Assembly (NCBI GenBank): GCA_022710245.1 | Contig: JAKLHH010000124.1 | Span: 1 to 11,479, forward strand | Reading direction: 5' to 3' | From: Myxococcota bacterium | GTDB lineage: Bacteria > Myxococcota > Polyangia > GCA-2747355 > JAKLHH01 | DNA length: 11,479 nucleotides | Part shown: positions 1 through 5,589 of the stretch, in pieces | Layout: each line of letters starts with the position of its first letter | Numbering within the stretch: the first letter of the stretch is position 1 | Program-made: the position numbers and the translations under genes | Notes under the pieces: generated by a model | Database searches by the model: none | What the model was told of the DNA's origin: nothing | What the model saw: the letters and a program-made list of their open reading frames with translations, nothing else

Positions 1-817
1 CGTCGGCCTGCGTGACGGTGAGGCTCTGCAGGTCCGAGGCCGCGAGCTCGCCCGGCACCTGGACGCGCAGGTCATCGGCGGCGATCAGCGGGTGCGCGGT
101 GAGCCAGGCCGTCAGACGCCCGAGCGCGACGTGCAGCGCCCACTCCGCCCCGAGGCGCTCCAGGCGCGCCGAGCCGCCGTCCTTCACCGTCGCGGCCCAG
201 GTGACTCCGTCGAGGATCTCGCGGGCGCTGGCGCGCAGGCAGCGGAGCACCTCCGCGTCGGGGCCCAGCCCGAGGAGGCGATCGTAGAGCGACGGCGCGC
301 CCGCGGCTCGCGCGACGAGCACCGTCTGGGCGGGCGTCAGCGGCGGCGGCGGGGCCTCCTCCTCTCGGGAGAGCGCGAGCAGGCTCTGCCGGCGCTTGCG
401 CCCCGCCGGGGCGCTGCGCGCGAGGGGCTGCGGGCCGGTGCGATCGTCGCGTGGCCGCGTGGCGCGGGGCGCCTCGCGCTCCGGCGCGGCCCGGCGCGGC
501 GGCGGACGCCGACGCCGGCGGGCGACGACCACGATGATGATGAGGAGCGGCAGCCACAGCGGTGCGCTGAGGACCGCCCAGACGGCTGGCTCCGGCAGCA
601 TCGCGGAGAGTGAGGCCTTCCAGCCGAGCACGGTCTCGAAGAGCGAGGTGGACTTGCCCGAGCCCTCCTGCGGTGTCCTCGCCGCCTCCGGCAGCGGCGT
701 GGGCCTGCGCTCCCCGGGGACGTTGCTCGGCACCGGAGCGGGCTTGCGCTGGGGGTGCGCGAGGGAGGGCGCGAGCAGCAGGAGCGCTGTCAGCACTGCG
801 AGCCGGCGGGCGTGCAT
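1..817 (-). CDS. Membrane-anchored protein of unknown function, C-terminus cut by window edge
   Basis: An open frame of 272 codons runs from ATG at 817 off the left edge with no stop, so the true C-terminus is outside the window. The N-terminus is a signal peptide (MHARRLAVLTALLLLAPSLA, residues 1-20). A Pro-rich stretch follows to about residue 76, then a strong membrane segment (about 77-99, containing PLWLPLLIIIVVVA) followed at once by RRRRR. By the positive-inside rule this puts the remaining 170 or more residues in the cytoplasm. That part starts basic and Pro/Arg-rich (100-150) and then becomes more regular, containing SLYDRLLGLGPDAEVLRCL and a helical stretch to the edge. I recognise no family. 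There is no Shine-Dalgarno sequence; a TATGAT hexamer lies 9 nt upstream of the ATG, suggesting a near-leaderless mRNA. An in-frame TTG 18 nt further upstream is a less likely start. The gene is real by codon bias and topology; its function is unknown. Confidence 0.75.
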   Translation of the reverse strand, partial: MHARRLAVLTALLLLAPSLAHPQRKPAPVPSNVPGERRPTPLPEAARTPQEGSGKSTSLFETVLGWKASLSAMLPEPAVWAVLSAPLWLPLLIIIVVVARRRRRPPPRRAAPEREAPRATRPRDDRTGPQPLARSAPAGRKRRQSLLALSREEEAPPPPLTPAQTVLVARAAGAPSLYDRLLGLGPDAEVLRCLRASAREILDGVTWAATVKDGGSARLERLGAEWALHVALGRLTAWLTAHPLIAADDLRVQVPGELAASDLQSLTVTQAD

Positions 818-826
818 GGTGGCGGC

Positions 827-832
827 ATCATA
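827..832 (-). promoter_or_regulatory. Candidate -10 element (TATGAT) of the 1-817 gene
   Basis: TATGAT on the minus strand matches the housekeeping -10 consensus at five of six positions. It ends 9 nt before the ATG at 817, so transcription would begin about 2-3 nt before the start codon. No good -35 hexamer stands at 16-18 nt upstream. The absence of a Shine-Dalgarno sequence fits a leaderless or near-leaderless transcript. This is an inference from sequence only. Confidence 0.35.
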
Positions 833-890
833 CAACAGCCCCGGCGAGTTCGCCTGTTCCTGGCGAGCTGCGACGGAGACGGGCGCGGGT

Positions 891-931
891 CCCGGGGATC
901 GCGCCGTGCCGCGGTGGGCGCGATCCCCGGG
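891..931. repeat. Perfect 15-bp inverted repeat (hairpin)
   Basis: CCCGGGGATCGCGCC at 891-905 is exactly complementary to GGCGCGATCCCCGGG at 917-931, with an 11-nt loop (906-916). It lies about 75 bp upstream of the minus-strand gene starting at 817 and downstream of the START-domain gene. No T-run follows on either strand, so it is not a typical intrinsic terminator. It may be a Rho-assisted or structural terminator for 1230-1916, an operator, or a small mobile-repeat remnant. Confidence 0.7.
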
Positions 932-1131
932 TCGCTGGCGAGCCGGGCAGCAGAGCGGTCGAGCAGCAGAGCCAGAGGACAGGGCGGCGCGCGCAGGATC
1001 AGGTGGAGGACAGCAGCAGCAGCAGCGCGAGCGAAACGAGCAGGAGCGAGTGGCAGCGGAGCGCATGCGCTGCCGTGAGTTGCGACTCCAGTCTAGTCCG
1101 GACGCGATCGATCGCGCAAGTCGCGTGGCTC

Positions 1132-1163
1132 GCGTTCTCGAGGGCCCGCGTTCTCGAGGGCCC
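1132..1163. repeat. Perfect tandem duplication, 2 x 16 bp
   Basis: GCGTTCTCGAGGGCCC occurs at 1132-1147 and again at 1148-1163 without a mismatch. Each copy holds CTCGAG and GGGCCC palindromes. The first 12 bases (GCGTTCTCGAGG) occur again at 1841-1852, directly beside the palindromic repeat copy in the START-domain gene, so the short motif recurs around that gene. It lies just downstream of the minus-strand gene ending at 1230. Confidence 0.8.
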
Positions 1164-1229
1164 AGGTGTCAGCGAGGATGCGGGTGTCAGCGCGCGCCGC
1201 GGTGCGGCGGCCAGGGGCGGAGCAGCGCC

Positions 1230-1916
1230 TCAGTGGGTGTGCGACGGCTGGGCAGCGACCTGGGTGCCCGGGTGGGCGCGCGCCGCGAGCACGCGCGCGG
1301 CCTCCTTGCGCACGGACTCGACCATGGTGGTCACCGCGTCGCGCAGGCCGCTCGTCAGGATCGCGTTCGGCGCGGCGGTGTGCGGCACCGCGAGCATCTG
1401 GTACGTGAGCAGGCTGCGACCGTTGCCCCAGGGGTGGATCCACGCCACGCCCTCGTAGGACTTCAGCGTGCCGTTGAGCATCTTCCAGGTGACGACCAGG
1501 ATGCCGTTGCGGTTGCCGGTCTGGGTGGCGAGGTACGCCCAGGTCTTGTTCACCGGCCAGGGGAGATCGCACTCGATCACGAAGCGGTTGTCCTTCACCC
1601 GCCGCGAGGCGGTGATGCGCGGGACGAAGCTCTTGTAGCTCTGGAACCCGGTCAGGATCTGGCGCACCACCTCGGGCGGCGCGTCGATGACGCCCATCGC
1701 CCGGCCCGGCAGGACACCGGGCGTGCCAGGCACCGAGACGGTCACGATCTCGCCCTCCCGGATCCGGGTGGCGACGTCACGGCTGGCGAAGGCCGGCAGG
1801 GGCAGAGCCAGCAGGCCGAGGGCGAGGGGAAGCCAGAGCGGCGTTCTCGAGGAGCGGCGCCCCACACGTCGGGCGGTGGTGGGGAGCTGCCGCGACCAAC
1901 AATTCGTGCTCATCAT
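1230..1916 (-). CDS. Exported START/SRPBCC-fold protein (polyketide cyclase / lipid-transfer type)
   Basis: The protein has 228 residues. The start at 1916 is chosen because AAGGAG lies 5 nt upstream of tandem ATGs (MM); a longer frame back to 2036 has no ribosome site. The signal peptide is unusually long: a 25-residue basic n-region, a hydrophobic core (LWLPLALGLLALPL, about 27-40) and AFA cleavage at residue 44. The mature part shows START/SRPBCC features: GVIDAPPEVVRQIL at the N-terminal helix, then YKSFVPRI, DLPWPVNKTWAYL, GVAWIHPWGNGRSLLTYQML and a C-terminal amphipathic helix (GLRDAVTTMVESVRKEAARV). Relatives bind hydrophobic ligands in a helix-grip pocket; the ligand here cannot be told. 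Residues 5-21 of the n-region are encoded by a dispersed palindromic repeat (see 1854-1905), so the repeat has apparently been captured as coding sequence. The periplasm is the likely location. The fold call is good; the function is uncertain. Confidence 0.85.
   Translation of the reverse strand: MMSTNCWSRQLPTTARRVGRRSSRTPLWLPLALGLLALPLPAFASRDVATRIREGEIVTVSVPGTPGVLPGRAMGVIDAPPEVVRQILTGFQSYKSFVPRITASRRVKDNRFVIECDLPWPVNKTWAYLATQTGNRNGILVVTWKMLNGTLKSYEGVAWIHPWGNGRSLLTYQMLAVPHTAAPNAILTSGLRDAVTTMVESVRKEAARVLAARAHPGTQVAAQPSHTH
1854..1905 (-). repeat. Dispersed palindromic repeat, copy A (inside coding sequence)
   Basis: This 52-bp stretch aligns without gaps to the tandem copies at 11026-11139, with eight differences. 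The CCGCGACCAACAATT end is intact; the other end lacks the GTCGCGGC outer arm and reads GAGCGGC, so the copy is decayed on one side. The inner hairpin is CCCCAC (1860-1865) with GTGGGG (1879-1884), and two of its base pairs differ from the tandem copies on both sides at once, keeping the pairing. Read on the minus strand it encodes NCWSRQLPTTARRVGRRS, starting four codons into the START-domain protein. Confidence 0.8.
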
Positions 1917-2204
1917 GGTCTCTCCTTGGCGCGAAGGGATATCAGGATCCATGCCAGCGGGGAAGAGCACGAAAGGAGGAAGTTTTTCCCGATGTGGCGT
2001 GGGCGGGTGTGGCTCCGTTGCAACAGCTTCCGGCACGCCCGCCGCAGAAACGCATCACCCCTGTACGATTGTTTAACACTTCGCCTACCCCTCCGCGTAT
2101 GTCTCCTCGGCTGAGCGATCCAGAGTTGACAGAGCTGATTCGAGAAGACGGGCCGGCGAGACAGAGCAGCTAGAGCCAACCCACCCCCAGACCGAGGTTA
2201 GACG
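1917..2204. other. Divergent intergenic region between START-domain gene and ECF sigma gene
   Basis: 288 bp hold the control regions of both genes, but I cannot place a convincing promoter. TTGACA at 2126-2131 (plus) is a perfect -35 hexamer, yet the bases 16-18 nt downstream are GC-rich with no -10. TACGAT at 2064-2069 resembles a -10 but lacks a partner -35. AAAGGAGG at 1972-1979 (plus) is followed 12 nt later by ATG at 1992 of a 40-codon Arg-rich frame that I do not accept as a gene. This is the most AT-rich patch nearby (2064-2085), as expected for a promoter region. Confidence 0.4.
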
Positions 2205-2879
2205 ATGCGCCAGAAGACCACCGGTGCAGTGAGGACTCGTGTATCCGCCGCTCAGAAGACGGACGCCCTCAAGCAGGAGGAGGCTCGCCTGCTCAAGCGC
2301 GTGCTCCGCGGCGACCAGCAGGCCTGGGCCGAGTTCTCCCGCCGGTACGAGAACCTGATCGTCTCCTGCGTGATCAAGGTCCTGCGCCGCTACAACGCGT
2401 CCTTCTGCGCCGAGGACCTGGCGGACCTGGTCGCCGAGGTGTGGCTGGTCCTGCTCCGCGACGACATGCGCAAGCTGCGGCTCTATGACGCGTCGCGCGG
2501 CTACCGGCTGGCGAGCTGGGTCGGTCTGATGGCCACCAACTCGACCATCGACCAGCTGCGGCTCCGCTCGGCCGACTGCACGTACCTCGACGACATCGCC
2601 TGCCCCGAGCGGCTCCTCGTCGACGCCTCCTCCCCGGACGCGGGCATCGAGGAGCGCGAGGCGGCGGATCTGGCCCGGCGCGCGCTCGACCAGCTCTCGG
2701 GCGAGGAGCGGGACTTCGTGGTCTCCTGCTTCCACGAGGAGCGCCGGCCCGAGGAGCTCGCCGAGGAGCTCGGCATCACCGTGAACACGGTCTACAGCCG
2801 CAAGTTCAAGATCCGCGAGAAGCTGGTGCGCATCGTCGGCGAGCTCGACGCGTCGTGCGCGGCGGCGATGGCGGCGTAG
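2205..2879 (+). CDS. ECF-like sigma-70 family RNA polymerase sigma factor
   Basis: The protein has 224 residues; ATG at 2205 follows GAGG by 7 nt. Region 2 spans about residues 27-119: LLKRVLRGDQQAWAEFSRRY (region 2.1-like), then EDLADLVAEVWLVLL (2.2) and the promoter-melting helix ASRGYRLASWVGLMATNSTI followed by DQLR (about 96-119). A variable acidic linker (about 122-155) leads to region 4 (about 160-212): ALDQLSGEERDFVV and the helix-turn-helix PEELAEELGITVNTVYSRKF for -35 recognition. There is no sigma region 1 or 3, which is the ECF layout. The first 24 residues form a basic extension. No anti-sigma gene follows: the next 440 bp are non-coding and the neighbour is convergent, so control must come from elsewhere or be transcriptional. 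The family call is secure; the target promoters and signal are unknown. Confidence 0.92.
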   Translation: MRQKTTGAVRTRVSAAQKTDALKQEEARLLKRVLRGDQQAWAEFSRRYENLIVSCVIKVLRRYNASFCAEDLADLVAEVWLVLLRDDMRKLRLYDASRGYRLASWVGLMATNSTIDQLRLRSADCTYLDDIACPERLLVDASSPDAGIEEREAADLARRALDQLSGEERDFVVSCFHEERRPEELAEELGITVNTVYSRKFKIREKLVRIVGELDASCAAAMAA

Positions 2880-2910
2880 GGCTTATCCCTCCACCCATCC
2901 CCAGATCGCC

Positions 2911-3142
2911 GCCCGGGCCACGGCTTCGCCGTGCCTCGCCCGCTCGAGCGAGCCGCTCGTTTATTGCTCGCTGGTCTTGCGACGTCGGTCGCGAGCCCGC
3001 GGACGGCGGAGGCGCCGCGCATCATTCCCGCGGGCGAGAGGCCGTGCAGGGGCGGCTGCGCGCGGGAGGTGCGCCGAGGAGAGGCAGACGCTTCTGGCGC
3101 TTGCTTGCGGCTCGCTCGAGCGGGCGAGGCGATGGCCCGGGC
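2911..3142. repeat. Long imperfect inverted repeat, possible MITE or structured RNA
   Basis: The 24 bases at 2933-2956 are the exact reverse complement of 3107-3130, and the outer 10 bases GCCCGGGCCA (2911-2920) are the exact reverse complement of 3133-3142. The left arm carries about 11 extra bases between the two matching blocks, and these form most of a CACGGC-TTC-GCCGTG hairpin (2919-2933). The arms enclose 150 bp of unrecognised GC-rich sequence. No clear target-site duplication flanks it: TCGCC is on the left and TCGCT on the right. It may be a degenerate miniature inverted-repeat element, or a large RNA stem-loop at the end of the sigma transcript. Confidence 0.75.
2919..2933 (+). terminator. 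Hairpin without U-tract downstream of the sigma gene
   Basis: CACGGC (2919-2924) pairs with GCCGTG (2928-2933) around a TTC loop, 40 nt after the sigma stop codon. No T-run follows, so if it terminates transcription it would do so weakly or with Rho. It coincides with the extra bases in the left arm of the 2911-3142 inverted repeat. Confidence 0.3.
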
Positions 3143-3166
3143 TCGCTCGACGCCAGTGCAGGGAGC

Positions 3167-3297
3167 AAGAAGCAGAAGCAGAAGCAGAAGCAGAAGCAAT
3201 AGGCGGAGGCAGAAGCAGAAGCAATAGGCGGAGGCAGAAGCAATAGGCGGAGGCAGAAGCAATAGGCGGAGGCAGAAGCAATAGGCGGAGGCAGAAG
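3167..3297. repeat. Compound tandem array: AGCAGA-type hexamers and 19-bp units
   Basis: The array starts with about five GAAGCA hexamers (to about 3200). It then switches to a 19-bp unit, CAATAGGCGGAGGCAGAAG, whose starts fall at 3197, 3222, 3241, 3260 and 3279. The first spacing is 25, that is 19 plus one extra hexamer; the others are exactly 19. The 19-mer itself contains GGCAGAAGCA, so it seems to have grown from the hexamer. The plus strand is almost entirely purine apart from C and a single T per unit. Near-identity of units suggests recent slippage and variable copy number. Confidence 0.9.
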
Positions 3298-3322
3298 AGG
3301 CGGGGGAGGCGGGAGGCGGAGG
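3291..3322 (+). other. G-rich tract at the end of the tandem array
   Basis: The plus strand reads as closely spaced G-runs (GG, GGGGG, GG, GGG, GG, GG, GG), ending at the stop codon of the sigma-54 activator gene. It could form a two-tier G-quadruplex, or a triplex with the adjacent purine array. Only two runs have three or more G, so it does not meet the usual G3 motif. Confidence 0.35.
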
Positions 3323-4693
<1,371 letters not shown>

Positions 4694-4700
4694 GGGCCGG

Positions 4701-4730
4701 AGCATAGTGCAAGCGAGCGCGCGGTGTAAA
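4701..4730 (-). promoter_or_regulatory. Candidate sigma-70 promoter of the sigma-54 activator gene, leaderless
   Basis: On the minus strand TTTACA (4730-4725; five of six to TTGACA) and TATGCT (4706-4701; four of six to TATAAT) are 18 bp apart. TATGCT ends 7 nt before the ATG at 4693, so the predicted transcript starts at or within a base or two of the start codon. No ribosome binding sequence is present, which agrees with leaderless translation. Confidence 0.5.
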
Positions 4731-4746
4731 CGCTGCGGCCGCGGCT

Positions 4747-4799
4747 CCCCGCGGCTCCCGCGGCCCCCCAGCGGCTCCCAGCCCCCCGCCACGGCCCCC
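4747..4799 (-). other. Canonical G-quadruplex motif in the ssb / regulator spacer
   Basis: The minus strand has six G-tracts of 3-6 (at 4747-4750, 4757-4759, 4764-4769, 4777-4779, 4782-4787 and 4795-4799), separated by loops of 6, 4, 7, 2 and 7 nt. This satisfies the G3+N1-7 rule with tracts to spare. The tracts partly come from three copies of GCGGCTCCC (4741, 4751 and 4771). The motif lies upstream of both divergent genes. Confidence 0.7.
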
Positions 4800-4831
4800 G
4801 GGGCGCCGGGAACCGCCGGATCTGCGGGTGC

Positions 4832-4860
4832 TTGACAGGGCGGGGGGGGTAGTTCATCGT
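4832..4860 (+). promoter_or_regulatory. Candidate ssb promoter
   Basis: TTGACA at 4832-4837 is a perfect -35 hexamer. Seventeen bases downstream CATCGT (4855-4860) matches the -10 consensus at only three of six positions, so the -10 is weak. The spacer contains eight consecutive G (4842-4849), unusual for a promoter spacer. Transcription would start near 4867, which would place the ribosome site at or just past the 5' end. The position just upstream of ssb supports the -35, and the exact start is uncertain. Confidence 0.4.
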
Positions 4861-4877
4861 CCTCGCGAGGAGGCCCC

Positions 4878-5303
4878 ATGGCAGGCGTCAACAAGGTGAT
4901 CTTGATCGGCAATCTCGGCGCGGACCCGGAGCTCCGCTACACCAGCGGCGGCTCGGCGGTGGCCGACCTGCGGCTCGCTACCACCCGCAAGTACACGGGC
5001 AAGGACGGCGCCACGCAGGAAGACACCCAGTGGCACCGCGTGGTCGTCTGGGGTAAGCAGGCCGAGCACTGCAAGGAGTACCTGAGCAAGGGCCGGCAGT
5101 GCTACGTCGAGGGTCGCCTGCAGACGCGCCAGTGGGAGGACCGCGACGGCAACAAGCGCTACACCACCGAGGTGGTGGCCGAGATCGTGCAGTTCCTCGG
5201 CGGCGGCGGCCGCGGGGGCGGCGCCGGCGTGGGCGGCGAGCCACCGCCGCCGGACGACTCCCAGGCGCCGTCGAACCTCGGCGACGACGACATCCCCTTC
5301 TAG
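4878..5303 (+). CDS. ssb: Single-stranded DNA-binding protein
   Basis: The protein has 141 residues. It coats single-stranded DNA during replication, repair and recombination, and recruits partners through its acidic tail. ATG at 4878 follows GAGGAGG by 4 nt. The OB-fold covers about residues 1-108: [20 protein letters not shown] is the classic start, then [41 protein letters not shown] and [15 protein letters not shown] short Gly-rich and Pro-rich linker (about 109-130) leads to the conserved tip DDDIPF at the C-terminus, which contacts repair and replication proteins. Relatives of E. coli length have a longer linker, so this is a compact version. The gene is apparently monocistronic: it is divergent from the sigma-54 activator, with 286 bp before the next gene. 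Assignment is secure. Confidence 0.97.
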   Translation: MAGVNKVILIGNLGADPELRYTSGGSAVADLRLATTRKYTGKDGATQEDTQWHRVVVWGKQAEHCKEYLSKGRQCYVEGRLQTRQWEDRDGNKRYTTEVVAEIVQFLGGGGRGGGAGVGGEPPPPDDSQAPSNLGDDDIPF

Positions 5304-5391
5304 AGATCGAGAGCGGTCCCTTGCTGGTCCCGCCGCTCCGCGGCGATCCACCTTGCTCGCATCCGCATCCGCGGTCGCGGGCGCCGCACAG

Positions 5392-5438
5392 ATTCGCCCT
5401 GCATCGCGGAGCGCCCGCAGGACGCGAGCAGGGCGAAT
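5392..5438. repeat. 11-bp inverted repeat abutting repeat copy B
   Basis: ATTCGCCCTGC (5392-5402) is exactly complementary to GCAGGGCGAAT (5428-5438), with a 25-nt loop that can itself form GCGG...CCGC. Its right arm overlaps the first bases of the palindromic repeat copy B, so two palindromes are joined head to tail. There is no T-run, so it is not a standard terminator for ssb. Confidence 0.65.
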
Positions 5439-5506
5439 TGTTGGTCGCGGCAGCTGCGCCCGGCCGCCGTACCCCCGGGCGCACCTGGGCGGCGCCGCGA
5501 CAAGTG
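5435..5506 (+). repeat. Dispersed palindromic repeat, copy B (long inner hairpin)
   Basis: It begins GAATTGTTGGTCGCGG and ends GCGCCGCGACAAGTG, like the tandem copies at 11026-11139 read in reverse. The outer stem is GTCGCGGC (5444-5451) with GCCGCGAC (5494-5501), perfect over 8 bp. The middle differs from the other copies and is about 12 bp longer, yet forms its own perfect 8-bp stem, GCGCCCGG (5456-5463) with CCGGGCGC (5475-5482). It lies between ssb and the lipoprotein operon and is non-coding. Confidence 0.85.
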
Positions 5507-5589
5507 TTGGGCGGTCGTCCGAGGCCGTCGCGACCCATCACAGGTTGTTGGACTGGACCCCACGGCGCCAACAGCTGACCAGGAGTCTC

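Larger units (their letters stand above)
818..1229. other. Gap without a convincing gene; rich in palindromes and short duplications
   Basis: 412 bp separate two minus-strand genes. No frame here has both a credible start and protein-like composition. The stretch contains a 15-bp-stem hairpin (891-931), a run of five CAG triplets (1011-1025), a 12-bp palindrome AGCGCATGCGCT (1060-1071), a 14-bp palindrome CGCGATCGATCGCG (1103-1116), a perfect 16-bp tandem duplication (1132-1163) and a 10-bp direct repeat GGTGTCAGCG (1165-1174 and 1183-1192). On the minus strand TTGCGC-N18-TAGACT (about 1120 to 1091) is a weak promoter-like pair overlapping the 14-bp palindrome. Confidence 0.6.
2880..3322. other. 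Convergent intergenic region with inverted repeat and tandem array, no gene
   Basis: 443 bp lie between the stop of the sigma gene (plus) and the stop of the sigma-54 activator gene (minus). Short open frames here are carried by the tandem repeat and have repetitive products (KQKQKQ or poly-Leu), so I reject them as genes. The region holds a hairpin at 2919-2933, a long inverted repeat (2911-3142), a 6/19-bp tandem array (about 3167-3297) and a G-rich end (3291-3322). Confidence 0.7.
5304..5589. other. Intergenic region between ssb and the lipoprotein operon
   Basis: 286 bp without a gene. It holds a small hairpin CGCCG-CTCCG-CGGCG (5331-5345) after ssb, an 11-bp inverted repeat (5392-5438) and palindromic repeat copy B (5435-5506). 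A further inverted pair TGTTGG...CCAACA lies at about 5544-5572, just ahead of the AGGAG of the next gene. I see no convincing promoter for the downstream operon, although one must be here unless transcription reads through from ssb. Confidence 0.5.

Noticed and set aside
999..1080. Minus-strand stretch reading as a short poly-Leu signal-like peptide (LLLVSLALLLLLSST)
   Set aside because: It has no start codon or ribosome site, and the Leu run comes from the CAG triplet repeat on the opposite strand.
396..2114. 572-codon plus-strand frame across 396-2114
   Set aside because: It is antisense to the 1-817 and START-domain genes, crosses the palindrome-rich gap, and its product is compositionally biased with no domain.
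1992..2114. 40-codon Arg-rich frame preceded by AAAGGAGG
   Set aside because: The spacing from AAAGGAGG to ATG is 12 nt, too long; the product looks like random GC-rich translation and the region must hold divergent promoters.
2126..2131. Perfect TTGACA before the sigma gene
   Set aside because: No -10-like hexamer lies 15-19 nt downstream (the sequence there is CGGGCC-like), so it is not accepted as a promoter.
2099..2173. 24-codon upstream frame (MSPRLSDPELTELIREDG...) before the sigma gene
   Set aside because: It has no ribosome binding site and is too short to judge; it could be a leader peptide but nothing beyond composition supports it.
3167..3297. Tandem array considered as a CRISPR
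   Set aside because: Units are 6 and 19 bp and directly abutting, with no unique spacers; it is a microsatellite/VNTR type array.
5331..5345. Hairpin after ssb considered as an intrinsic terminator
   Set aside because: The stem is only 5 bp and no T-run follows; not enough to call a terminator.
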